A model generated the notes under the pieces. The model was not told the origin of the DNA. It saw nothing but the letters and a program-made list of their open reading frames with translations, and ran no database searches. A stretch of DNA of 64,000 nt from Luteolibacter arcticus. Lineage in GTDB: Bacteria > Verrucomicrobiota > Verrucomicrobiia > Verrucomicrobiales > Akkermansiaceae. Below are positions 17,407-26,497 of the stretch, piece by piece. Location of the stretch: NCBI RefSeq assembly GCF_025950235.1, contig NZ_JAPDDT010000002.1:1-64000 (forward strand), read 5' to 3'. The position numbers were made by a program, and so were the translations under genes. Numbering within the stretch: position 1 is the stretch's first letter; every line of letters starts with the position of its first letter.

Positions 17407-17874
17407 TCAATAGACATACTCCATCTCCTCCGGGTTTCCAGTGGCTTCCCCAACGGCCGCCCGGGCCCCCTGGGCTCCCGGCAGTGCCGCTTGGAAATCA
17501 CCGAACGCCTTCCGGAACGACCGCTCCGCCACCTTGTCGCGGCCGATCATCGGCACCCCGGACCCACGGCCGTGGCCCTCTGCCAAGACCGTGCGGCCTT
17601 CGCGCAGTTCGATGGTCGTGTCGGTGTTGATCGGTCCTTCGGAGATCTCGAAGTCCAACCGCAGCTCGCCCGCACCAGCGCGCACGGGCTGATAGCCCTC
17701 GCTCCGCAGCGCCCCATCCACCTCGCTCACGTAGCTGCGCTCGCGATCCGATAGCTTGGCGGGCATACCGACAGTGATCGGCCCGCTCTCCGGCGTGAAC
17801 TCGGTCCGCCCCGCGCATGCCGCGAGGAAGGTGAGCGGTGCAACGATAGCCAGCGAGCGGGTGAGGATCTTCAT
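17407..17874 (-). CDS. Small lipoprotein
   Basis: A 155-residue protein. MKILTRSLAIVAPLTFLAAC is a lipoprotein signal with lipobox LAAC. The mature part is about 130 residues and includes ELRLDFEISEGPINTDTTIELREGRTVLAEGHGRGSG, a beta-strand pattern resembling DUF4136-like or other outer-membrane-associated lipoproteins. No function can be assigned. Monocistronic; divergent from the AHSA1/ArsR pair. Confidence 0.75.
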   Translation of the reverse strand: MKILTRSLAIVAPLTFLAACAGRTEFTPESGPITVGMPAKLSDRERSYVSEVDGALRSEGYQPVRAGAGELRLDFEISEGPINTDTTIELREGRTVLAEGHGRGSGVPMIGRDKVAERSFRKAFGDFQAALPGAQGARAAVGEATGNPEEMEYVY

Positions 17875-17922
17875 CCCGGAAATCTAGGAACGCCTCGCTG
17901 CCATTCAAGCGTAGCCGGACGC

Positions 17923-17938
17923 GCAACTTTTTAGTTGC
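17923..17938. promoter_or_regulatory. Palindromic operator candidate 1
   Basis: A perfect inverted repeat GCAAC-N6-GTTGC (extended to 6-bp arms, GCAACT/AGTTGC, around TTTT). It lies in the gap between the divergent lipoprotein and AHSA1 genes. The same GCAAC-N6-GTTGC pattern recurs 45 bp downstream. It is a candidate binding site for the dimeric ArsR-type regulator encoded just downstream. Confidence 0.6.
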
Positions 17939-17967
17939 CCATTCGCAAAAATGCCTCCATTAGTCTG

Positions 17968-17983
17968 GCAACCCCACGGTTGC
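17968..17983. promoter_or_regulatory. Palindromic operator candidate 2, abutting start codon
   Basis: A second GCAAC-N6-GTTGC palindrome (7-bp arms GGCAACC/GGTTGCC around CCAC) ending 2 bases before the ATG at 17986. It occupies the position where a Shine-Dalgarno sequence would be, so binding or RNA folding here could control translation as well as transcription. Confidence 0.6.
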
Positions 17984-17985
17984 CT

Positions 17986-18513
17986 ATGAACGACATTACC
18001 GATCGCATCGAAAAGCAGATCCTCCTCCGCTCACCTCGAACCCGCGTGTGGCGAGCCATCGCCGACAGCCGCGAATTTGGCGCGTGGTTCGGCGTCGAAC
18101 TCGATGGCGACTGGGTGGCCGGCAAGCCCATCAAAGGCCGCTTCAAGGGTGAGTTCACCCAAGAGATGATCGACGAATGGCTGAAGGAACTGGGCCTGCC
18201 TCCGTCGCCCGTCGCGAAGGTTCTGCCGGAGGTCTTCTGCGTGGTGGAGGCGATCGAGCCCGAGCACCGCTTCGCCTTCCGCTGGATTCCTTACGGGATC
18301 GATGCTGGCATCGATCCGGAGACTGAGCCGAAGACCCTCGTCGAGTTCCATCTTTCCGATGAAGGCGATGGCACCCTGCTGAAGGTGGTCGAGTCCGGCT
18401 TCGACGCCGTGCCGCCCGCGCGACGCAAGCGTGCCTTCCTGATGAATACCGGCGGCTGGGAATCCCAACTGGAAAACATCGCAAAGCATCTCGCAAAAGA
18501 GAGCGCATCCTGA
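17986..18513 (+). CDS. AHSA1/SRPBCC-domain protein
   Basis: A 175-residue protein. ITDRIEKQILLRSPRTRVWRAIADSREFGAWFGVELDG is the typical opening of AHSA1-type START-like domains, and WIPYGIDAGIDPETEPKTLVEFHLSDEGDGTLLKVVESGFDAVP the central strands. Its stop and the start of the ArsR gene share TGATG, so the two are coupled. AHSA1/ArsR pairs are common and often respond to small hydrophobic ligands or stress, but the ligand is unknown. ATG 17986 is chosen over 17935 because the domain begins there. Confidence 0.88.
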   Translation: MNDITDRIEKQILLRSPRTRVWRAIADSREFGAWFGVELDGDWVAGKPIKGRFKGEFTQEMIDEWLKELGLPPSPVAKVLPEVFCVVEAIEPEHRFAFRWIPYGIDAGIDPETEPKTLVEFHLSDEGDGTLLKVVESGFDAVPPARRKRAFLMNTGGWESQLENIAKHLAKESAS

Positions 18514-18854
18514 TGCCCAAGCCCCCGCCACCCCCCTCCGATCCCCCGATCTCGCGAGTCTTCTCCGCCCTCGGAGATCCCACTCGCCTCCATCTGGTGC
18601 ACCGCCTCGTCGAGCGCTCGCCCCTTTCCGTGAGCGAACTCGGCCAGGGCTTGCCGGTCACGCGACAGGGAGTCACGAAGCACCTCGAGGTCTTAGAGGA
18701 GGTCGGGCTGGTCTCCGCCCGCAAGCAGGGTCGCGAGCGCCTCTACACCTTGGAGGAAACCCCTCTCCGACAGGCCCGCGAATTCCTCGCCGCCATCTCC
18801 GCCGGCTGGGACCGCGCGCTCACTCGCCTGCGCGAGCACGTGGAGGAGGATTGA
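18513..18854 (+). CDS. ArsR-family winged-helix transcriptional regulator
   Basis: A 113-residue protein. ISRVFSALGDPTRLHLVHRLVERSPLSVSELGQGLPVTRQGVTKHLEVLEEVGLVSARKQGRERLYTL is a full ArsR winged helix-turn-helix. There is no CxC metal site in the recognition helix region, so it is not a classic arsenic sensor. It is the second gene of a two-gene operon with the AHSA1 protein, and probably autoregulates through the two upstream palindromes. Confidence 0.9.
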   Translation: MPKPPPPPSDPPISRVFSALGDPTRLHLVHRLVERSPLSVSELGQGLPVTRQGVTKHLEVLEEVGLVSARKQGRERLYTLEETPLRQAREFLAAISAGWDRALTRLREHVEED

Positions 18855-18937
18855 GAGGAAGCCGCGGTGCCTCCTCTTTCAAGGCAAGTAGCGATGGCTC
18901 CTTGCCTTTCACGGCGAGGTAGGAGCCATATAGGCCC

Positions 18938-20560
18938 GTGAATAATTGTCTGATAAAACACGTTTTCGATCTGATCTCCGGAGCAAAGTGGCCATCGCTC
19001 CTGGCTGTCACCGTTGCCGGACTGGTTCTCTACGGAGGGGCACCGAAGGCCACAGGCCAGGAGCCCGCCGCCGCGACCTACCGGAATCCGGTCATCGCCG
19101 GGGATTTCTGCGACCCCAGCGTCATCCTCGTCGGCGACACCTACTACGCCTCAGGCACTTCCTCCGAATGGGCGCCCCATTACCCGATCTATACCTCGAA
19201 GGACCTCGTCAACTGGGAGCACATCGGCCACGTCTTCGAAAAGATGCCGGACTGGACTGTCGGCAGCTTCTGGGCACCCGAGTTGTATCATCACAACGGC
19301 ACCTTTTGCGTTTACTACACGGCCCGCCGGAAATCCGACAATGTCTCGGTGGTCGCCGTCGCCACGTCCGACGACCCGCGCAAGGGCTTCACCGACCGGG
19401 GCATCATCTGCGAGTGGGGTTCCGAAGCCATCGACGGCTTCGTCTTCAAGGACAACGACGGGAAGCTCTACTTTTCCTGGAAAGCCTATGGTCTGGAAAG
19501 GGACCGCCCCGTCTCCATGCTGGCCAGCGAGATGACGGACGATGCCCTGAAGCTGAAGGGCGAGGCCTTCGAACTCAAGCTGGCGGACGGCAAGCCGATC
19601 TCCGCCGAGGGCCAGGTGATGACCCGGCGGGGCGACTGGTACTATCTCTTCTACTCCTCGAAGGGCTGCTGCGGCCGCGGCTGTGACTATCAAGTCGAGG
19701 TCGCCCGCGCGAAGAGCCTCAAGGGCCCGTGGGAGAATTCCCCCGTCAATCCCATCCTCGCCGGCGGCGACGCGTGGATCTGCCCGGGCCACGGCACCTT
19801 GGTCGATCTCCCCGACAAGCGGAGCTTCTTCCTCTACCACGCCTACAATGCGAAGGAGACCGTCTACACCGGCCGTCAGGGCCTGCTCGGCGAGGTCGTC
19901 TGGCAAGACAATGGCTGGCCGGTCTTCGCAGGCGGGCGCACTCCAGTCGCTACCGCCGCCTCGCCTCTGGGCAAGCCGCAGCAGGCTTCCGGCCCAGTCG
20001 ATTTCGTGGACTCGTTCGATGAATCCAAGCTGGCCCCATCATGGCAGTGGGACCTTCAACGGCCGCCCACCACGCGCCTCGCGGATGGCTTGCTTCACCT
20101 CGGCGTCACCGATGCTCCCGACGCGAGCCCCGCCGGAACCTTCCTCGGCGTCCGCGTGCAACAAGGCGACTACACCCTCACCGCCACCATCGACCCGAGC
20201 GGCCCCGCGCAAGAAGGCATCGCCATCTACGGCGAAGCGACCAGCGCCCTCGCCCTCCGCATCGAAGACAAGAGCCTGGTCCTCTCGAAGATCGAAAAAG
20301 GCGAGCCCAAGCAACTCGCCACCACCCCCCTCCCCGAAGGCCAAAAGCTCCACCTCCGCATGACCGTCCGCGAAGGCCACCTCTTCCGCTTCTCCGCGAG
20401 TGCCAACGGCAAGGACTGGAAACCCATCGGCGAGCAAGAGATCGACGGAGCCTTCATCCCCCCCTGGGACCGCGCACCGCGGGCAGGCCTCGTAGTCTCC
20501 GGCAAACCCGGTGACACCGGAACGTTCGACTCCGTCGAGCTTCGCTACGAGCGGCCGTGA
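18938..20560 (+). CDS. GH43 beta-xylosidase/arabinofuranosidase, secreted
   Basis: A 540-residue protein starting at a GTG, with a membrane-export segment at residues 17-42 (SLLAVTVAGLVLYGG). YRNPVIAGDFCDPSVILVGDTYY contains the catalytic base Asp, EAIDGFVFKDNDGKLYFSW the modulator Asp, and ISAEGQVMTRRGDWYYLF the acid Glu. Residues about 350-540 form a C-terminal beta-sandwich (VDSFDESKLAPSWQWDLQRPP...TFLGVRVQQGDYTLTATID), as in multi-domain GH43 enzymes. It likely releases xylose or arabinose from hemicellulose. The 83-base upstream gap contains a small AGGCAAG/CTTGCCT hairpin. Confidence 0.9.
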   Translation: MNNCLIKHVFDLISGAKWPSLLAVTVAGLVLYGGAPKATGQEPAAATYRNPVIAGDFCDPSVILVGDTYYASGTSSEWAPHYPIYTSKDLVNWEHIGHVFEKMPDWTVGSFWAPELYHHNGTFCVYYTARRKSDNVSVVAVATSDDPRKGFTDRGIICEWGSEAIDGFVFKDNDGKLYFSWKAYGLERDRPVSMLASEMTDDALKLKGEAFELKLADGKPISAEGQVMTRRGDWYYLFYSSKGCCGRGCDYQVEVARAKSLKGPWENSPVNPILAGGDAWICPGHGTLVDLPDKRSFFLYHAYNAKETVYTGRQGLLGEVVWQDNGWPVFAGGRTPVATAASPLGKPQQASGPVDFVDSFDESKLAPSWQWDLQRPPTTRLADGLLHLGVTDAPDASPAGTFLGVRVQQGDYTLTATIDPSGPAQEGIAIYGEATSALALRIEDKSLVLSKIEKGEPKQLATTPLPEGQKLHLRMTVREGHLFRFSASANGKDWKPIGEQEIDGAFIPPWDRAPRAGLVVSGKPGDTGTFDSVELRYERP

Positions 20561-20654
20561 ACCAAGCCTTCCTTGTGCCCTTGTTGTTCAACTCCGCGAG
20601 CGACTGCGGGACAGTTGCCCGCCGGGGTCTGATCGAGTACAGAAGGATGAAGCG

Positions 20655-20960
20655 ATGATCGTGTGCGAACATGCCCCGGGAACCAGCGGATGGTACGACG
20701 ACCTCGAAGCCGAGTTGCTGAACAGTGGCGTGCCGGTCGTTACCGAAAGCTTTTTGACGCGGGAGGTGGAGCGCATCATGAAGGAGTCCGGCACTTCGAT
20801 CTTACCGGACCGCGGGCGGGCCGAGAAGGCACTCCGAGCCAGCGGCCTCCTGCCGGAAGGCATGGCCTTGGAGCAGTGGATGACTGCCAAGCGCCCCTTG
20901 GCGGAATCCGCCCATCAAGATCTTTTTGAAGGGGAATCAGGTCTCCGGAAGGCGTCTTGA
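20655..20960 (+). CDS. Small hypothetical protein
   Basis: A 101-residue protein. The ATG at 20655 has a good Shine-Dalgarno (GAAGGA, 8 bases upstream), which favours it over the longer reading from 20511. It is acidic and soluble, and begins MIVCEHAPGTSGWYDDLEAELL. No family is recognised. It is convergent with the giant ATPase gene, so it is unlikely to belong to that operon. Confidence 0.6.
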   Translation: MIVCEHAPGTSGWYDDLEAELLNSGVPVVTESFLTREVERIMKESGTSILPDRGRAEKALRASGLLPEGMALEQWMTAKRPLAESAHQDLFEGESGLRKAS

Positions 20961-21008
20961 GGCCGCGAGGAGGGATCCGCGCCTCGAGATCATTCCATCG
21001 CCACCGTT

Positions 21009-24000
21009 TCACCCCTGCCTCACGTCCGGGTCGAAGGCGAGGGGTGGCTTTTCGGAGGCGTCGAGGCTTTCGATGCTGTTCCGCTCGTCCTGCACGGGCA
21101 CGACCTTGATGTCCACTTGGACGGGCACGGCGCGGAGGCCTTCGATGAGGGTGCGGAGCTGACCGAGGGTCTGGTCGGCGAGCGATTGCGGGGCGGCGTA
21201 GCGTTCGCCGGCTTGTGAGATACCGTCCTTGATCGCGTCGAGGCCGTCATTGAATTGGGAGAGCTGCGCGACCACGCGGGCGACAGGGTCGTTCTCGCCG
21301 CCGGCACCGAGGAGCTTGCGCCTGTTGAACTCCTTCTTGATCTGCTCCCAGCGCGTGGCTTGCGCTTCATCGAGCAAGCCTTCCATTTCGTAGAACTTCA
21401 GCAGGTTCGCCTCGGCGGCGGTGGTGAGGTTCTGCGACTCGCTGCGGTAGTGATCGATGACGATCTGCCGGACTTCCTCCGGCGTCATGAGCGGCAGCAC
21501 TTTCTCCGCGATGCGGCTCATGTTGCGGTAGGAGCCCTGCAGCTTGAAGGACGGCTCGGTGCGGTAGGCGTCCTCCTGCGCGGCGCTCTTGATGTACTGC
21601 AGGTTCACGCGCAGGATGGTGTCGCGCACGGAAAGCAGGTGCTTCACCACCGCGAGCATTTCCTCGATCTCGGCGGGCGTGTAGTTGCCCTCGAAATCGG
21701 CGCCATCGCGGCTGCCGGTTTCGGCGACGCGGATGAGCATCAGCACGTCCTTTTGCGAGCGGCTGGCGAGCTTGGACAGCGTGGCATTCGAAGTCAGCGA
21801 GTTCTCGATGTAGCTCCCCTTGAATGCCGCCTCGTGGCCGCCGAGGATGTCGCCGAGGTTGTAGGTGTCGGCGCGGTTGGCGAGCATGTCCGGGATCTGG
21901 AACTTGCCGCCGCTCTCGGTGTAAGGATTGCCCGCCATGACGACGGCGACCTTCCGACCACGAAGATCGTAGGTCCGCGCCTGGCCCTTCCACACTCCCT
22001 CGATCTTCCGCTGGGCGTCGCAGAGGCTGATGAACTTTTGCAGGAACTCGGGATCGGTGTGCTGGATGTCGTCGAGGTAGAGCATCACATTGTCGCCCAT
22101 CTCCAGCGCGAGGTTGGCGCGCTCGACTTCCATGCGCGCGGAGGCATTCGGCGCTTCAGCGGGATCGAGCGAGAGCACGCGATGTCCGAGCGCGGGGCCA
22201 TTGATCTTCACGAAGGTGAGGCCGAGACGATTCGCCACGTACTCCATGATGGTCGTCTTGCCATAGCCGGGCGGCGAGATGAGCAGCAGCATACCCATGC
22301 GGTCGGTGCGCGTGTTCGCACCGGCGGTGCCGAGCTGCTTGGCGAGATTGTCGCCGATCAGCGGCAGATAGACCTCATCGATCAGGCGGTTGCGGACGAA
22401 GGAACTCATCACCTTCGGCTTGAACTCATCCAGCCGCATGGCCTGCCGCTTGATGCCGGTGAGGTGCGACTTGCGCTCGGCGAGGGCGCGAAAGGCCGCG
22501 GCATCCGTGCGCTCGTGCTTCTCCAGACGATCGAGGAATTCGCTGTAGTGAATCTCCAGCGCCGCATCCGCGATCCGCGGATGGCTGGAGCGCAGGCCCT
22601 CTGCACGCAACGACAGCGGCACGGACTTCACCGCGCGTTGCTCGAAGCCGCCGCGGGCGAAATGGACCGCCGCCTCATCGATCACCGCGGACAGCAACTC
22701 GGCGGGGGTGTCTGCCAAGGCTTCCGGATGATTCGCCGCGAAGCCCGCCAGCCAGTCGCGGGCGATCTCATAGCGGACGAAGGACGGGCTTTCCTGATCG
22801 CCCAGCAGTTCCTTGAAAACACTCTCCGCCCGCTTTGCCACCAAGGCCTGGTGGAAATGCCGGCTCAACTCGGAAGCGGCGGCGGAAACGAGGAAAGGAC
22901 CTCCGCTCGCGAGTTCCTCGGAAAGATAGTCGGCGACCTTGCTGGATACCACGTCGGCGAACAGTCCGTGATCGGCGCTCCATTTCCCAAACGCTTCCGC
23001 CAGGCGGCTCTTCCACGTCTCCGTCTCATCGCCACCGGCGAACAAACTACGACGTTTGCCGTAGGACGCGAATTGCCCCGCGAGCCGGTTCTTCGCAGGA
23101 TCGTCCCAGGACTCCCAGAACAGCACCGCCGCCGCACGGTCGCGCGGACCGAAGCGCAGCAAGCCGGCCTCGGCATGGATGGGCAGCATCTTCTCAAGAA
23201 TCTTCGCGGCGTCCTCATCGTGGATGCCCTTGGTGTAGCCCTCGGCATAACGGGGCTGCATGAAGGCCTGCACGCTCGCTAGCAAATCGCCCGATGCGCC
23301 GCCGTGGCGGAGGAACTGCCAGACGAGATACTCCACGCGGGCGACGCGCGGACTTTCGCTCGGCACTTCCAAGTCCCACGCATCGCGCGTGGCGAGGAAC
23401 TCCGGATCGGTGATCGGCTCGAAGAACTTGGTTCCTGTTAGATGGAAAGCCATCGCGTCCTCATGGGGCACGATGGTCATCTCAAGCGGCTGCGTGTTGA
23501 CGTTGAAGCTATTCTTGCCGAAGCGGATGACGTTCTCGCCATCGACATAGAGATCCTTCTTGTCCTTGAGCTGCCGTACGCCGTCCTCGCGCAGGGTCTT
23601 GAGGCGGGTCTGCAAGTCGTCCGCCTTGACCGAGTCGCCCAGCGCCTGGAGCTGGCCGATCAGGTCGCGGACCTTCTCGATCATTGGATCGGTCGCGAAG
23701 TACGAGTGGATCTGCTCCACCTCGCTGAAGGCGAGGACGCGGTTCCGGATGCCAGCGAGGATGCGCTCGGCGGACTTGAAGAAGGCCCCCGCCCGCTTGC
23801 CGCGGGCCTCGACGAGCTGGGTGCGACGGCCCTCGAAGGCATCGTAGATCTCCTCGCGACGGGTGGCGATCTGCTCGATGTACTCGTCGAACTCGGCGAA
23901 CTTTCCTTCGAGCTCCTCGACCTGCACCATTAGGCGGGTGAGCGATTCATCGCACTTCTCCGGCGTATCGCAGAGGTCGAGGTAGTTCGCCAGCGCCTGC

Positions 24001-26090
24001 GACAGCAGCTTCATCTGCGCCGCGAATTGAGCCTCGCCTTCACCACGGGCGAGCTCCCGGCGCTTGTTGCGCAGCGACCCGCGGGTGCCATTGAGGCGCG
24101 CGTAGAGCGAAGAGATCCGCTCGATGATCGCGGTGGTCTGCGTCGCGTCGGCGATCTTCAAGCCACCCACAATCTCGATCAGCATCTCCAACTCGGCCGC
24201 GGCTTGGTCGAGCGCGGTCGCGACTTCATCGGCCTCGGTGACCTTCGCGATCTTCGCCAGCGCAGCCTCCTGCGTGTCGATCGACGCGGCGTAGGACTTC
24301 AGCGAATCCTCGCCTAACAGGAAATCGACGGTCCGCGCCGAAACGGCATCGGTGGTCTCGACGACCTCCTTCTCGAACGCGGCAACGACCGCGACATCGG
24401 TGTAGCGGACATCGCGCAAGGAGATGATCTCCCCTCGCAATTTGCGAAGCCCTGCGAGCTGATGGACGAAACCCTGAAGTGCATCCGGCGGCGAGGTCTG
24501 CGTCTCGCGGACCAGCTTCTCAACCGCCGTACGGACGGCCGACGTGCGCTCGGTCGCGAGTGATCGCAGCTTCTGGACTTTCTCGAATTCACCGATGGCC
24601 GTTTCACCGGCCTTCTTGATCTCGCGGACCGGTGGCGCGAGCGACTGGCACTCGACGCGGTCGAGCCAGAAGTAGGCATCGAGCAAGTCACCGGCGCGCT
24701 TGACGATGTCGAGGTAGAGCCCGGCGAAGGAGTCGTCCTTGTTCAGTAAGGTCAGCAGCTCGCGCGCCTCCGCCATGCCGCGGACCAGCTCGGGATTGCC
24801 GATCTTGTAGAGGAAGGACTCCTTGTTAGTCGCGGCGGCGGTGCTCGTCTCGTCGTCCAAGTACGGCGTCTGCCAGATCTGCAGCGCGTGATGCTTCTGC
24901 GGCTCGCCATCGCCACGGAACAGCACGAGCTGGCCATCGCCGAAGAGCGAGTAGCCGGAGCAGACGATCGGCGTTTCCACCGACTGCTGGATGCGGTTGT
25001 AGGAAAGCAGGACGTAGTCGCCCGCCGCGCGATTGTAGAAGGAGTAAAGGACGTCCTCGCCATTCGAGCTGGGAACCTTGCGCTCGAAGCGCATGTCTAA
25101 CAGACCATGATCGAAGGTCTTCACCTCGCCGCTCTGCAGCAGGTAGCCATTGGCGAAGATCAGGCCGTGATCATCGGGCAGCAGCACACACGAATCACCG
25201 ATGGCATCGATGCGATGCACCGTCTTGGTCTTCTCATTGAAGACCAGATGGCGATGCATGCTTTCGCGATACGGCAGAATCTTCAGGAGGATCAGCGAGC
25301 CGACGGTGGCGTAGAAGATCTCCGCGTCATCGAGCGTCTGGTCGCTCTCCGTGACGGGCTCGGAGTAGATGCCTTGGCCGCTGGCGGTGTTGTCCTCAAC
25401 CTTCACCGTCAGGTCGCCGCCAACCGTTTCGACGAAGACGCGGTCCTCGATCGAAATGTGCGGGTGCATGCCGGGGCGGTGCATGCCGCGGTGGGCGCGC
25501 TGCCACTGGAACTCCTGCTGCGCGGGAAAGACGCACTCGTGATCGAAGCGATTCCCGATGTACTCAAGCGTGCCATCGCTGGAGAAGCGCCACTTGAAGG
25601 CCTTGATATCATCGATCGACTTGCCGGCCCGCATCACCAGATACAGGTGCGGGCCGATGATCATGAACTTCAGGAAGACGGCCTCGCGGTAGTACTTGAA
25701 GAGGTACGCGAAATCCTCCGCGAAGCGCGGGTCGGCCAGCACCTCCTCCACCGGGAGCGCCGTGAAGGTACGCGCCTCAATGCTGAACTCGTAGGCCGCG
25801 AAGACGTCCTTGATGTCGGTCGTCTGCTTGAGGCCGAACTGGATGTTGTAGCCGAACAGGAAGCGGCGCTTGCCGATCGCAACCAGATCGCGGGCGACAC
25901 AGTTGTGCTCGGTGGACACGCGCTCGGTCGCGAGCAGCGCGGTCTCGACGCCGCCGAATACCTCCAGGCGTTCGGCATTCAGCGCATCGAGCCCGCTCCG
26001 CAGCGTGGCGGCATGCTTGTCCAGCCGGGCGCGGATGACTTCATACGCGCCGCCTTCGAGCTGGTCGGGTTTAGGGGGTTCTTCGGACAT
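21009..26090 (-). CDS. Giant AAA+ ATPase (DUF3686, 'DNA repair ATPase' type)
   Basis: The protein has 1693 residues. Residues about 1-430 match the DUF3686-type N-terminal region (CVARDLVAIGKRRFLFGYNIQFGLK..., with WD-like strands). About 450-880 is predominantly coiled coil, then a helical region to about 1240. The AAA+ module has Walker A GYGKTT at 1275-1280, Walker B VMLYLDDIQ with DD at 1340-1341, and VMAGNPYTESGGKFQIPDMLANRAD as sensor-like region. The C-terminus carries more helices. The family is commonly labelled 'ATPase involved in DNA repair', but nothing here supports DNA repair. It is the last gene of a four-gene operon with flotillin, suggesting membrane-linked remodelling. Confidence 0.88.
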   Translation of the reverse strand: MSEEPPKPDQLEGGAYEVIRARLDKHAATLRSGLDALNAERLEVFGGVETALLATERVSTEHNCVARDLVAIGKRRFLFGYNIQFGLKQTTDIKDVFAAYEFSIEARTFTALPVEEVLADPRFAEDFAYLFKYYREAVFLKFMIIGPHLYLVMRAGKSIDDIKAFKWRFSSDGTLEYIGNRFDHECVFPAQQEFQWQRAHRGMHRPGMHPHISIEDRVFVETVGGDLTVKVEDNTASGQGIYSEPVTESDQTLDDAEIFYATVGSLILLKILPYRESMHRHLVFNEKTKTVHRIDAIGDSCVLLPDDHGLIFANGYLLQSGEVKTFDHGLLDMRFERKVPSSNGEDVLYSFYNRAAGDYVLLSYNRIQQSVETPIVCSGYSLFGDGQLVLFRGDGEPQKHHALQIWQTPYLDDETSTAAATNKESFLYKIGNPELVRGMAEARELLTLLNKDDSFAGLYLDIVKRAGDLLDAYFWLDRVECQSLAPPVREIKKAGETAIGEFEKVQKLRSLATERTSAVRTAVEKLVRETQTSPPDALQGFVHQLAGLRKLRGEIISLRDVRYTDVAVVAAFEKEVVETTDAVSARTVDFLLGEDSLKSYAASIDTQEAALAKIAKVTEADEVATALDQAAAELEMLIEIVGGLKIADATQTTAIIERISSLYARLNGTRGSLRNKRRELARGEGEAQFAAQMKLLSQALANYLDLCDTPEKCDESLTRLMVQVEELEGKFAEFDEYIEQIATRREEIYDAFEGRRTQLVEARGKRAGAFFKSAERILAGIRNRVLAFSEVEQIHSYFATDPMIEKVRDLIGQLQALGDSVKADDLQTRLKTLREDGVRQLKDKKDLYVDGENVIRFGKNSFNVNTQPLEMTIVPHEDAMAFHLTGTKFFEPITDPEFLATRDAWDLEVPSESPRVARVEYLVWQFLRHGGASGDLLASVQAFMQPRYAEGYTKGIHDEDAAKILEKMLPIHAEAGLLRFGPRDRAAAVLFWESWDDPAKNRLAGQFASYGKRRSLFAGGDETETWKSRLAEAFGKWSADHGLFADVVSSKVADYLSEELASGGPFLVSAAASELSRHFHQALVAKRAESVFKELLGDQESPSFVRYEIARDWLAGFAANHPEALADTPAELLSAVIDEAAVHFARGGFEQRAVKSVPLSLRAEGLRSSHPRIADAALEIHYSEFLDRLEKHERTDAAAFRALAERKSHLTGIKRQAMRLDEFKPKVMSSFVRNRLIDEVYLPLIGDNLAKQLGTAGANTRTDRMGMLLLISPPGYGKTTIMEYVANRLGLTFVKINGPALGHRVLSLDPAEAPNASARMEVERANLALEMGDNVMLYLDDIQHTDPEFLQKFISLCDAQRKIEGVWKGQARTYDLRGRKVAVVMAGNPYTESGGKFQIPDMLANRADTYNLGDILGGHEAAFKGSYIENSLTSNATLSKLASRSQKDVLMLIRVAETGSRDGADFEGNYTPAEIEEMLAVVKHLLSVRDTILRVNLQYIKSAAQEDAYRTEPSFKLQGSYRNMSRIAEKVLPLMTPEEVRQIVIDHYRSESQNLTTAAEANLLKFYEMEGLLDEAQATRWEQIKKEFNRRKLLGAGGENDPVARVVAQLSQFNDGLDAIKDGISQAGERYAAPQSLADQTLGQLRTLIEGLRAVPVQVDIKVVPVQDERNSIESLDASEKPPLAFDPDVRQG

Positions 26091-26111
26091 GCCTTACAGC
26101 TAAAATGTCGA

Positions 26112-26462
26112 TCAAAATGATGCGCGATGAACGATGCGGTCGCCTTCACGATCTCGCTCGGTTTTGTGGGACTTAACGGATCTGGCAGCGAAGAAAATGG
26201 CTGAGACGGCACAGGTCCCCAGTATCGAAACGTAGGTCCAGAAGCCGCTGGGATTCATTCCAATCGTACCTTTGCTCCATTCTTTCACCTTTCCGTGGTC
26301 CACGATAGCAGATCGCCAATTCTCGTTTGCATTGGCTTGCTGCAAAGCGTCAAGGTGCGAAACCGGCACAGCTGTGGTCCATGGAGCAATGACGGTGAAG
26401 CCGTAGATGGCTACTCCCCACGACACGAGCGCAAGTAAGGTGTATTGCAGGGTCTTCTTCAT
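26112..26462 (-). CDS. Small two-helix membrane protein
   Basis: A 116-residue protein starting MKKTLQYTLLALVSWGVAIYGFTVIAPW (helix 1), then about 40 soluble residues (HLDALQQANANENWRSAIVDHGKVKEW). A second helix follows (FWTYVSILGTCAVSAIFFAA), then a basic tail. I do not recognise a family. It sits 35 bases after flotillin and 21 bases before the ATPase, so it is translated from the same message. Its sequence is visibly richer in A/T than its neighbours, which could mean later insertion into the operon. Confidence 0.75.
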   Translation of the reverse strand: MKKTLQYTLLALVSWGVAIYGFTVIAPWTTAVPVSHLDALQQANANENWRSAIVDHGKVKEWSKGTIGMNPSGFWTYVSILGTCAVSAIFFAARSVKSHKTERDREGDRIVHRASF

Positions 26463-26497
26463 GCCTCGCTTCGCTCGTTTCGTCGGCGTCTGATTTC

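Noticed and set aside
21009..26090. Assignment of the giant ATPase to DNA repair
   Set aside because: No DNA-binding or nuclease motif is visible, and the operon partners are membrane scaffold proteins; only a legacy family label supports it.
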